This document shows, one piece after another, positions 7,784 through 17,400 of a stretch of DNA of 64,000 bases. The notes beneath the pieces were generated by a model. It saw only the letters and a list, made by a program, of their open reading frames with translations. It was not told the DNA's origin and made no database searches. Both the position numbers and the translations under genes were made by a program. Source of the DNA: JACJYC01 sp964558465 (GTDB lineage Bacteria > Bacteroidota > Bacteroidia > Chitinophagales > Saprospiraceae); the NCBI GenBank assembly GCA_964558465.1, contig CAZLEF010000009.1, positions 1-64,000 on the forward strand, given 5' to 3'. The stretch's first letter is position 1; each line of letters opens with the position of its first letter.

Positions 7784-10700
7784 ATGCCTGCTTCAACTTC
7801 TGATCTCCGCACCATTTTCCCGATTCCCAATCGGGAAGATTTTTTTGACCTCATGTACGACCGTTTCCACGAAATACTTTGGCGCTTCAGTTTTCTGAGA
7901 AAACCATACCTGTTATTTATCAATACCTTGCCGCGCGATTATAAAGAAAAGCTGATTGTGCCCAGGGATAAGCCTCAGGAGTATATATATGCCGGACTGG
8001 GTAAACTAATAAGCAACCTGGAAAAAAATAAAAAAGTACAAATACCTGATAATCTGGAAATAAAGATTCAACCTTTGAAGCAAACACGAATTGAAAAGGG
8101 AAGGGGGGAATTGGTGAAAAAATATTTCGGCAAACTAACAGGCGATTCTTTAACGCTTTCAGAAATATACAAGATTAGTTCCGGCAGAATGACGGGGTAT
8201 TTTTCAGGACGCCTCAGCAAAAACCAGGAATTGGAACGAAGTGTGCTGGATGGCTTATTTCCCCTTGAAGATTATTTCTATCTCTCGCTGCCACTTCTGG
8301 TCTTTGGAGAGTTCGACGGCATGGTGCACATCATCCATCACAAAGACGACCGGGAGGGATTGGGTTTTGTTAAAGGCAATTGGGAAGAAGATCAGCCGCA
8401 CTTTAGAATGGGTGCAGGCAATATCATCAAAGCCTTCAGCTATGAGACCGAAGCAATCTGGTTGGATTGGGAAGTGATAGGAGATCACCTGTTTCAAATT
8501 TCCGCCATCCAGGAAGTGCTTAACGAAATCAAGGAAGAAAGTCTGGTAAAACGATTAAAAAGAGAGGCTAAATCCGGAAATAAAATATTTGAGGAATTGG
8601 AGTATCCTCAATACTATGCCAGGAACACACCTTACTACGAAGCCCGCCTCAAACTCACCGACGAAGTTACCGATAAATTTTACCAGCAGGCCTTAAAAAA
8701 TGCGATCGTCAGCATCCTCATCGACAGTTACGCCCACAACGTCAGCGCCCATAGTCTGACCTCCCTCAACTGGCTGATGAAACTCCGCTCCGGCAAACAA
8801 AAAGAACGGGAGGAGAAAAAAGCGGAATGGATGCGGAACCTGGCGGAACTGGAGGGGTACCTAAACCGGGAAATACTTGCCGGCGACCCATTGGAAAGTT
8901 TGAGAAAACTGATCCGGGATGCCGAATCCATTATCAGCCTCTCCAAAGAAAATTTCTCTTCGGACACTTACCTCGTAAATTATCCGGGTTCCATGTCTAC
9001 GGAAATGCAGCCGCTCCTGGGCTATCTGATGGAAAAAGGCGCTTTCTGGAGCGGCATTACCCGCGATCTGCACTACGGCGGTACGGTGGTATCTTTATTT
9101 GACTTGTTGTGGGAAAATTTTATCAATAACCCGCTTTACCTGGGTACCATCGCCAAAACAGAAGGCGTGACGACCCTCAAACTGAAGATCATTGTTTTTG
9201 AACCCCAGGGAAAATTTTATGATAACAATGAAATTGTACCCAAAAAGGTCAGTGTGCAGGGCATACTTTCCGAGATCAATATCAAAAAAAGCCGTCAAAA
9301 CGACCGCTATAATGATTCCACCTGGGAGCTGATCCTGCGCCCCGGTAATAAGGTTTTACCCGGTATCAACCAGGCAGAATACGAATTCCTGAAAGACCGC
9401 TCCAACTTCGTCCAGCCCGGAGACGCTTTTCTGGTACTCAAAGCGGCTTTATCCAAAATCAAACTCTTTTTGCCAGGGGGTATTGTCGGCAAACACGCGC
9501 TTTTCACCATGCTCGAAAATGAGATCCGCAATGTCAAACATTATGTGCATGATGCCAAAGCGCTGGAAAAAATCCGGGAGAACGGCCTGACCCTCGCCCT
9601 ATCCGTACAGGAGGCGCCGCTCCGGCAAGATTCGCCGCATTCCCGCCCGCTTTACCAATTGGGGATATACCTCGACGAACCTACCCAACTCATCCGGAAA
9701 AGCCGCGAAGCGGAAAGCAATTTTCTCGTCCAACAGCGGTATGAAAAATTATACGAGGACATTATCGACCAGAAGACCAAAGCCATAAAACTCGGTGGGA
9801 ATTACCAGGATAAAATATGCGCTTCCATGATGCTGAACAACCTTTTCGGGAAAGTGCAAAATGGATACACCAGCCCGTTCAGAAAGGAAGATAAAGATTC
9901 CGACCGGGATAATCTGTATTATCCGTGGGTAATACCTGCTATCGCCGAAGCAGGGGGGCAGGAGGGGGTAATCCGTGATTTTCAGATTCGGAAACCTCAG
10001 ATCCAAACGGAAGATATCCCGCTATGGAAACAAGGTTACCTGAAGAAGATCATCCATATCTGGCAGGGTTCCGTAGTGAAATTTCTGACACCTAAACAAT
10101 TAAATGATAAAGGCGGATTGCCTGTCTGGAAATGGGAAAACCCTTCCCGGTTCAAGTTCTTATGCCTGAGCGGGTCCGATGAAGAACAAACCCGCCTGAT
10201 TTACATGGCCAGGAAGGAAGCCGGCGTGATCCGCCTGGTAAAGAACTGCGAGGGCGATTCCGATTCCATGAAAAATTTTGATGAAGTCGAATTGTTGAAA
10301 AAGGGTTATAAAAAATGGCTTCCCCAATGGCTTTCCTATGACCGCCTGCGGATCGATTTTCTGGAGCCGGCCATTCGGGAGGATGCAGATGTCATGGCCT
10401 CCAATTTTTCAATCATTTATGATCCGAATGCCGGAAAATGGCTCATGATCGATCAGGAACAAAATAAAATGTCCGACTGGCCGGATGAAAAACGCCTGGT
10501 TATTCAACTGAAACACGGAGATGAAAAGTTAGAAGCCGGTAACGATACCTGGGTGGGTGTCAGAAAACATGGAAATTACAGGCAATATTTCTCGGAATCC
10601 GGTAAACATCTTCAGGAAGAAAGAATGGCTGAATTGCTGGAGAGCCTGGGCAGCAAGGTGGCTGTTTTTGACAGCAGGGCCCGTCACCGCATCCGGGAGA

Positions 10701-11155
10701 GCAACCGGAACAGAATACTGCTGTACAACCGTATTTTAAACCTGTATATTTTCAGTGAAAAACTGGAAGAATGGGAAAACAGAAAACTGGAAATTCCCCG
10801 GGATATTAATTTCCTGATCATCCACCTCACTTTCATCGAACAAATTGTTCAAAAAAAATACCCCGGAAAACTGGGTAAATCGGAGAGCATCGTCGGGTTT
10901 TTTATCAAAAATGAAATCCCTGCGGAACTGTACAACCGGCAAAACTTTATCCTGGTATTGACTACCGGAAGGGGTCGGATGGACTGGTGGAACGACCTGG
11001 TCAATGAACAGCCCGACAACCCCTACAGGGATTATGCCCGGTTTGTAACGTTCCGCCCCATCGAGTCCATTGTTTCCGCTATTGAAGACGCGCAAGCGAA
11101 AGCGGATGATATCGATCTGAAATATAACCTCACGAAAATTTTATTCGGTTCATAG
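7784..11155 (+). CDS. divergent GHKL histidine-kinase-like protein with C-terminal pseudo-receiver
   Basis: This 1123-residue cytoplasmic protein has no membrane segment. Residues 305-335 (IDSYAHNVSAHSL) resemble a dimerisation/phosphoacceptor helix, with His318 or His323 as candidate phosphoacceptor. LENEIRNVKHY at 577-587 matches an N-box of a GHKL ATPase, as in sensor kinases. LGIYLDEP (626-633) is a degenerate D/G1 box, and a Gly-Gly segment with ICASMMLNNLFGKVQNG (678-694) stands for the G2 region. The last 170 residues read like a receiver fold (VAVFD; INFLIIHL; FILVLTTGRG; FVTFRP) with the phosphoacceptor Asp replaced and the Lys replaced by Arg. Residues 1-300 are unrecognised. The context of a response regulator and a receiver-containing effector fits a phosphorelay sensor. 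ATPase and kinase activity are inference. Confidence 0.55.
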   Translation: MPASTSDLRTIFPIPNREDFFDLMYDRFHEILWRFSFLRKPYLLFINTLPRDYKEKLIVPRDKPQEYIYAGLGKLISNLEKNKKVQIPDNLEIKIQPLKQTRIEKGRGELVKKYFGKLTGDSLTLSEIYKISSGRMTGYFSGRLSKNQELERSVLDGLFPLEDYFYLSLPLLVFGEFDGMVHIIHHKDDREGLGFVKGNWEEDQPHFRMGAGNIIKAFSYETEAIWLDWEVIGDHLFQISAIQEVLNEIKEESLVKRLKREAKSGNKIFEELEYPQYYARNTPYYEARLKLTDEVTDKFYQQALKNAIVSILIDSYAHNVSAHSLTSLNWLMKLRSGKQKEREEKKAEWMRNLAELEGYLNREILAGDPLESLRKLIRDAESIISLSKENFSSDTYLVNYPGSMSTEMQPLLGYLMEKGAFWSGITRDLHYGGTVVSLFDLLWENFINNPLYLGTIAKTEGVTTLKLKIIVFEPQGKFYDNNEIVPKKVSVQGILSEINIKKSRQNDRYNDSTWELILRPGNKVLPGINQAEYEFLKDRSNFVQPGDAFLVLKAALSKIKLFLPGGIVGKHALFTMLENEIRNVKHYVHDAKALEKIRENGLTLALSVQEAPLRQDSPHSRPLYQLGIYLDEPTQLIRKSREAESNFLVQQRYEKLYEDIIDQKTKAIKLGGNYQDKICASMMLNNLFGKVQNGYTSPFRKEDKDSDRDNLYYPWVIPAIAEAGGQEGVIRDFQIRKPQIQTEDIPLWKQGYLKKIIHIWQGSVVKFLTPKQLNDKGGLPVWKWENPSRFKFLCLSGSDEEQTRLIYMARKEAGVIRLVKNCEGDSDSMKNFDEVELLKKGYKKWLPQWLSYDRLRIDFLEPAIREDADVMASNFSIIYDPNAGKWLMIDQEQNKMSDWPDEKRLVIQLKHGDEKLEAGNDTWVGVRKHGNYRQYFSESGKHLQEERMAELLESLGSKVAVFDSRARHRIRESNRNRILLYNRILNLYIFSEKLEEWENRKLEIPRDINFLIIHLTFIEQIVQKKYPGKLGKSESIVGFFIKNEIPAELYNRQNFILVLTTGRGRMDWWNDLVNEQPDNPYRDYARFVTFRPIESIVSAIEDAQAKADDIDLKYNLTKILFGS

Positions 11156-11165
11156 TTTTTTTGTA

Positions 11166-12071
11166 ATGCAGGATAAAAATCAAAAAAGGATCATGGTGAT
11201 CGCATGGAAGTGGCGACCGCCGGCCATTGAAGAAAACCTCCGTGAGAAAGAATGGCGGGTTGACGACACCAACACCGATCTCCTGTATTGTTTATCCCAG
11301 GATAAATGGTCGGCTGATCATATTGCTGAAAAATTGGAACGCCTTTTTTATGGTGATCCGTCTGCTCAAATTCAGTTATTCCTGCACCGGCAGGCCTATA
11401 GAAAAGAATCGCTGGATCATATTTTCGATCATCTAAACACCCGCTTTGGCCGAAAAACAATATCGCAAATAAAGGGATTCCTGTTTGGACAGGACCGTGA
11501 TTTTATCTATATCAAAACCCAAAAGGCAGGTCTGTTGGGGACTAATGGCCGTCTTGGAGGAACGGTATCGGTCGGCGGGGAAGAACGGGAATTTCAGGTC
11601 ATCAAAGAAGATGGAGTCATTTACCCCGCGCAGTTCAATAAGGTCTGGGATTATTACGCCCATGAATTTAAACAGAAGATCTTTGATGTTTTTGAACAAC
11701 TCATGATCCGGTTATTTCCTGCTTGTGAAACGGATAGGGAAATAGACGCGGCCGAACTTTACCAGATGATCAAAAAAGATGATTTGCTTGTTTTGCGATT
11801 GAGAAGCCTGCAAAACAAAAAACTGGAGGAGGAAAAATTAATCGAAATTGAAAAAAAAGAAGGCCGGTCTTACGGTTTTGAGGATTGCAGGTCCAACCTG
11901 GAAACATTATATGGAGAACGCACCGCTGCGTCGTATGACGAATTGAACCAGGCTCTGGACTCGATTATGGCGCCCGAAACCGAAAAGGTGAATCCTAAAG
12001 AGCGTTTGACGGCTGTTCGAAAATCTTTTGTCAAATTATTGGAATCCATGCCCGAAGCCACTTTTTATTGA
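11166..12071 (+). CDS. unrecognised operon protein (301 aa)
   Basis: I do not recognise this 301-residue protein. It starts 10 bases after the kinase-like gene and ends within a few bases of the next one, so co-translation is likely. The N-terminal 120 residues alternate strand-like (IMVIAWKW, IQLFLHRQ, DFIYIKTQ) and helix-like stretches, suggesting an alpha/beta domain. Residues 165-300 are predicted helical, rich in Lys and Glu, with a coiled-coil-like segment at 215-240. It has no signal peptide or membrane helix. Its conserved place between a kinase-like and a response-regulator gene suggests a role in signal transfer or assembly of the system. Confidence 0.6.
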   Translation: MQDKNQKRIMVIAWKWRPPAIEENLREKEWRVDDTNTDLLYCLSQDKWSADHIAEKLERLFYGDPSAQIQLFLHRQAYRKESLDHIFDHLNTRFGRKTISQIKGFLFGQDRDFIYIKTQKAGLLGTNGRLGGTVSVGGEEREFQVIKEDGVIYPAQFNKVWDYYAHEFKQKIFDVFEQLMIRLFPACETDREIDAAELYQMIKKDDLLVLRLRSLQNKKLEEEKLIEIEKKEGRSYGFEDCRSNLETLYGERTAASYDELNQALDSIMAPETEKVNPKERLTAVRKSFVKLLESMPEATFY

Positions 12072-12079
12072 AACAGGCC

Positions 12080-12892
12080 ATGAATAATCTAAAAACCTGG
12101 TTGTGTTTATGTCCGGAAGACGGGTTGTTTGAATGGATCAAACGGCCGATGACAAGTGCGGGGTTTGCGTTGGAAAGATGGATGCCCGGTATTGAAATTC
12201 CCGCTTCCTGCACGGGTTTGGTGGTCAGGTCTCCTATCAGGATCGGAACGGTGTATGTTCGGGTAGAAAAAGTCTGGAAGCGGTTTTTACATGCCCGATA
12301 CCCGGAGTCTAAACTGATTACGTTCGGATTCTGGCCGGCTGAACATCCGAATTATATCGATCTGCTGCAATTCCCCCGCCCGGATAAAGCCCTGACAGAA
12401 CGTGCCCTTAAGGCATCAGAAAATGTTGTTTTCCCGGATACGCAGGGACTGGAATTGCTCGAAAAACTCGGTCGGTTTTTTCGCGGCCATGATGATTCCA
12501 GGCAGGACAGCGTATCTGCCGCCCTGAAAAGCATTACCTACCGATTGGATGCGTTAGCTGCGGCAGCGGAAAGCAAACCGTTTGGAGATGCTCTTGAATA
12601 TATCCTGGATTGCAGGGATCTGGAGTCTATGGGACCAGACCAAAATGAAAAGGACAAAATGAACCCGCTTTTTCTTTGGCGCCAATTTTATTCCCGATGG
12701 GAGGCTTATTTTCCGCTTTTTGCCTGGACGCCTTTCGGCGCTGAATCCGGCCGGCTCAATCAATGCGTTCTGGACGTCAACTTGGTTTTTCAAAACGGAT
12801 TAAAAGACAAACAAACATTGGAAGCAGTTTGCAGAAATATAGGAGACCTTCACTCCGTGTTAAATTTAATTAAACAGGACTATGCCGGATAA
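12080..12892 (+). CDS. unrecognised operon protein with possible pseudo-receiver (270 aa)
   Basis: The reading frame opens with TTG at 12068, overlapping the previous stop by four bases. The ATG at 12080 is chosen here, but the TTG start cannot be excluded. The first 100 residues have the rhythm of a receiver domain (TWLCLCPEDGLFEWIKRPM, then KVWKRFLHARYPESKLITFGF) but no phosphoacceptor Asp in the expected place, so a pseudo-receiver is a weak suggestion. The remaining 170 residues are mostly helical, with no known motif. It overlaps the response-regulator gene by 11 bases, which implies coupled translation. No enzymatic function is visible. Confidence 0.6.
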   Translation: MNNLKTWLCLCPEDGLFEWIKRPMTSAGFALERWMPGIEIPASCTGLVVRSPIRIGTVYVRVEKVWKRFLHARYPESKLITFGFWPAEHPNYIDLLQFPRPDKALTERALKASENVVFPDTQGLELLEKLGRFFRGHDDSRQDSVSAALKSITYRLDALAAAAESKPFGDALEYILDCRDLESMGPDQNEKDKMNPLFLWRQFYSRWEAYFPLFAWTPFGAESGRLNQCVLDVNLVFQNGLKDKQTLEAVCRNIGDLHSVLNLIKQDYAG

Positions 12893-14390
12893 AATGAATT
12901 TCAGGGTACTCGTAATCGACGACGACCATCTTTTTCATGGCGCTATCAGAGCAAAATTGGGGCATTCTTTTGAGTTTGACGGGCTTGCTAAGATCGAAAA
13001 TATTGATGGGAAACTGATTCCCGGCGCACCTTTTGATCTCATTTTGCTGGACCTGGAACTTGTCCCTGGAAGTAACGAACAGCACGGGCTCGAACTGCTG
13101 CCCGAAATTCAAAGAAGATGTCCGGGAATTCCAATTATTGTCGTAACCAATGACGATAAACTGGATACCGCAATCGCCGCAGTTAAAAAGGGCGCCGACG
13201 ATTACCTGCATAAAAAAGACGGTAAACCCGATTACAATGAATGGGAACTGCGTTTCCGCACAACCATCAAAACTGCGAATCTCAAAAAAGAAAAAGAATT
13301 CCTCGAAAAAGAAGTAAAACGCCTGCGCGATAAAGAAACGGGCGAATTCCCATTTGTAGGCGAATCCCCGGAGATTATTAAAGTGAAAAAATTACTGGAG
13401 GCCGTTGCAAACGAAAAAGATGTAACCGTACTGATCACCGGCGAAACGGGTTCTGGAAAAGAAGTGGCGGCCCGCTACTTGCACCGGGTCGGGCGCAGAA
13501 ATAACAAACCCTTTGTGGCAGTCAACCTTTCTGCAATTTCCGAATCTTTGCTGGAAAGTGAACTCTTCGGACATATTAAAGGCTCATTTACCGGCGCTTC
13601 GCAGGACAAGGAAGGCTATTTTCGGCAAGCTAACGGGGGCGTGCTGATGCTGGACGAGATCGGAGACATCAATCAGGATATTCAAATAAAATTACTGCGC
13701 TTCCTCGAGCGCAAAATTATCCGGCCGGTTGGATCGGACAAAGATATTATGCTGGATATTCAGGTCGTGACGGCCACACACCAGGACCTGCCGGCAATGG
13801 TGGACAAAAAACTGTTCCGTCAGGACCTTTATATGCGCCTGAAAGAAATTGAGGTCAGATTGCCTCCTTTGCGGAACCGCAGGGACGACCTGCCCCTGAT
13901 CATTGACCACTACCTGGCAAAGGAAGGTCTTTCCAGCGCCATTATTGACCCTGATGTCATGCACAAACTGATCTCGTTTAGCTGGCCCGGCAATATCCGC
14001 CAATTGGTAAATGAGTTGAAAAGTGTTTTATTGCACAGAAAACTGAACCAACATTCAACCGTAACCCTGGAGTTGTTGCCACCGGAGATATCAGATGATC
14101 GACAGGTTTCAGGAAACAGTATGGGCGGGTCAATGCCAATAGTGGCCGTTTCTACAGCCTCACCCTCGGAAGCTTTATCCCGGGAAGAAAAACTGGCGCT
14201 GACCGAACTGAGGGTGATCGAGCAAGCTCTTCTGAGCAAAAATTTTGTGAAAGGGGACGCAGCGATCCTGGCCGGCCTTGAGAATACCGATAACCTCAGG
14301 TATTGCGTTAAAAAACATTATCAGCAGTTCCCTGATCTTTTTGACCAGTTTCCTGCTATAGCCAAAGCTTTCCCCAAAATTGTAAAATAA
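12882..14390 (+). CDS. sigma-54-dependent response regulator (REC-AAA+-atypical C-terminus)
   Basis: This 502-residue NtrC-type activator has a receiver domain (residues 6-130) with acidic pocket Asp13-Asp15, phosphoacceptor Asp57, Thr89 and Lys111. A coiled linker (135-150) follows. The AAA+ domain (155-385) has Walker A GETGSGKE at 187-194, the sigma-54 contact loop as GSFTGA (234-239; the usual form is GAFTGA) and Walker B LMLDEIGD (255-262). The C-terminal 65 residues do not look like a normal Fis-type helix-turn-helix; they read ALTELRVIEQALLSK then FPDLFDQFPAIAKAF, so DNA binding may be through an unusual domain. The likely trigger is phosphorylation by the kinase-like protein upstream. 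Likely output is transcription from sigma-54 promoters, possibly those of this locus. The start is at 12882 (MPDKMNF) or 12894. Confidence 0.9.
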   Translation: MPDKMNFRVLVIDDDHLFHGAIRAKLGHSFEFDGLAKIENIDGKLIPGAPFDLILLDLELVPGSNEQHGLELLPEIQRRCPGIPIIVVTNDDKLDTAIAAVKKGADDYLHKKDGKPDYNEWELRFRTTIKTANLKKEKEFLEKEVKRLRDKETGEFPFVGESPEIIKVKKLLEAVANEKDVTVLITGETGSGKEVAARYLHRVGRRNNKPFVAVNLSAISESLLESELFGHIKGSFTGASQDKEGYFRQANGGVLMLDEIGDINQDIQIKLLRFLERKIIRPVGSDKDIMLDIQVVTATHQDLPAMVDKKLFRQDLYMRLKEIEVRLPPLRNRRDDLPLIIDHYLAKEGLSSAIIDPDVMHKLISFSWPGNIRQLVNELKSVLLHRKLNQHSTVTLELLPPEISDDRQVSGNSMGGSMPIVAVSTASPSEALSREEKLALTELRVIEQALLSKNFVKGDAAILAGLENTDNLRYCVKKHYQQFPDLFDQFPAIAKAFPKIVK

Positions 14391-14414
14391 ATAAAACACC
14401 TAAACCTTCGGATC

Positions 14415-17400
14415 ATGATTCAACCCAATCCGTTAAAGTTACTTTTTTACATTTGGGATGAAAACGGAATAATTACCTACCTGCCAAATTCTCAGCCTGA
14501 AGACCGTTTAAGCCTTTGGACTGGTGTAATGAACCGTATTGGGGAGATTTTTCAGACCTGCTTTTCTGGAGATACCGTGTTTTATGAAGGAACTTCAGAC
14601 CCTTTTTTGATTACCCGCCCCTTGGAAAAAACGATAGAAGAAACCCAGGACAGCGGACCGTTTCTGATCTTTTTATTTGGACAAATGCAGGTTTTCTCTC
14701 AAAAAGAAACCCTTTCAGAAATCGTGTTAAAATTCAGGCCTTCCCCTTATTATGACTTAAAATCGTATAAAGAGCCTGTAAACGATCAAAAAATAAATTA
14801 TCGAAAATACAATTACCATCCGATTATTACGATTGGTACAGAAGATATTATGACGCTCTTTTCGGAAGAGACAAACAGCCTTTACCAGACTAACAAATCA
14901 CTTTACGATTTACACCTTGACCCTCGCATCAAATTCCTGGACGCGAGTATCTGGCATCGTTACGTTCCGCTTTTTCCCAATCCGGGGTACTACTACAATC
15001 CGGAAGGAAAAAGTATGTTTGAATACCAACTTTGGCAAGTACTGACCAGAATGATTCAGTGCCATAAGGATAACATTTATGCTACCAACGCAGCAAGATC
15101 TTTTCTCGAGTTCCAAAGCAGGATGTTGCTCAATTCTTTTATTGCGGAAGTCGGTGACCAGGGACATCACGAAATCGTTACACCCTTCAAATTTCATTCA
15201 GAAACCCAGATGGCGCAACGGGCCAGGGATGTTATGGCGTTTTTTAAGGCCCCGAGAAAAAACGGCCCGCTGAAAGATAACCTTGGCTGGCATACCATTT
15301 TAGTGGACGACTATGCGGAAGAAAAAGGGCGCCAGGGCGAAGACAAAAATAAACTGTCCACCTATAGTTCTGAAATCCAGTGCAGTAAAAACAAGCGGGA
15401 TATCATATTGGATCTGATCAAAGAGGACGGCGTATTCAGTATTTTCCCGGAAAAAAAAAGGGGGAATTTCCTGATAGAGCCTCCGGAAGTTGAAATCGGG
15501 GAAACCATTATCCAGGCCGTTTGTCGTAAACTCGAAAAGAAGGTTTACGATTTAATTTTTTTGGATTACCTCCTGGGTGATTCTCCGGACGTGCCGGGAA
15601 CCGGCCGCGAATACGGTCATGATTTTCTGAAAGCATTAATTGAAAGCAGGTATCACGAAAGAATGTATTCCTTGAAGGTTGGACCCATCAGTAAATTTTG
15701 GATTTTCCCAACTTCTTCCTTTCCACAGGCTTTCAATGATAAAATCCGGCAATTGGGCCTTACCTCGTTGGGCGAAGATTTTTATATGTCCGGCGGCGGC
15801 GATCCAATTTCAACCCCCGAGATGTTCCGGTTTAACTTGTATAATTTCCTCAAACTACAGGTGGAATCGGCTTATATAACAGATGAAGGATTGGCAAAAT
15901 TTGTAAAGAATATTTCAAGAATTGAACAATTCCGTCACTGGGAAAAGGCCTTAATTGCAGGACTTGATTTCCTGTTGGTTCGTATTGAAATTTTAGACGG
16001 AGATGATAGCAATAATTCCAATTTGGCCAATACTATTTTAGCGTTATTCAATGAAAAAGATAAAAAACAGCAATTCACGAATTTTTTTAGATCTTTGAAA
16101 AGGGCGATCGAAAAGGCGAAAAACCACACAACAGATAAAACATTTATTGATAGTTTCGAAAAGATGCTTTCCGAATTCCCGGAATTCAAAATGACCATTT
16201 CTTTGATCCTGCAAAAAATATTTGAATTGAATGAAAAAGCAATCTCAAAGATTGTCCCTACCCCATCGATGAAAGAATCTGGTTTCGCAGACAAAAAACT
16301 CTGGCGGCTCATATCCGATTTCAAGGGATGGGAAGAAGTGGAAGAGTTGGATTTAAGCGGCAATCATTTGGAGGATCTTCCCCCCGGGATTTCCAATCTG
16401 AAATCCTTGAAAAAAGTAATCCTGGACGGCAATAAAGAATTGAAAAAAATTCCTGCAGCATTAAGGCAAATACCCGGGCTGGATTCAATCTATATCAAAG
16501 ATACCGGTTTGCAAGAAGAAAATCGTATTTTGAAAGATGTTTTGAAAATTAACGAGGAGGTCAGAAATAAACCGGAACTATGGCGCACCAGTATGCCTTT
16601 CACGGTCTATATTTCTTATTGCCGCCCGGATGCCGAATGGGCAAAAAGATTGCGGTGGCATCTAAATATCCTTGAATTGAAAGGAGCGATAAGGATAATC
16701 GAAAAACTTAAAAAGGCTGAGGTCAATATGTTGGAGGATGTTGATCTGATTGTCATTTTATCCAGCAGAAATTATCTTCGATTCAATTTAACAGAGCGCG
16801 AAAGAATCAATCAATTGAGTCGTTGTAAAGAGATTTTGAAAGTCGCAATTGACCATGCCGGTAAAGATTTTATGCCTGAAGTACGCTATTTGCCCGTGAG
16901 TGGGGAATGCCTGCTGGAAATCGAGGATCTTGATCATCTATTGGCAAATAGCATCCGGAATAATATACTCAACCGCCGGAGAGACTGGGAGTACAGCCAA
17001 TACAAACGCTCTTTTTTCAATGGTCATGGATTATTAATTGGGACGGGTAAAAAAAGAGAGGATCTACCGCAAACTATCCGTGATGTAGAAGGACTTGCGG
17101 ATGCTTTAAAAACAGGTGGCTACCCGTCCGATCGAATCCATGTCCTGAAAGGTAAAAATGCGACAAGAGCCAACATTCTCGGTGAGTTGGAAAGATTAAA
17201 AGACATTCCTCAAGATGCAACCTTTATCTTTTATTTCAGCGGACACGGCAATAGTAGTTACAGGGGTAATGAGTATGCGTTTATTCCCTATGACGATGCG
17301 GATAAGGAAGTCATCACTTCCGAAGAATTGCAAACTGCAATCAATAAAATTCCCGCAAAAAGTAAAATGATTATTCTGGATTGCTGCAAAGCAGCGGGTG

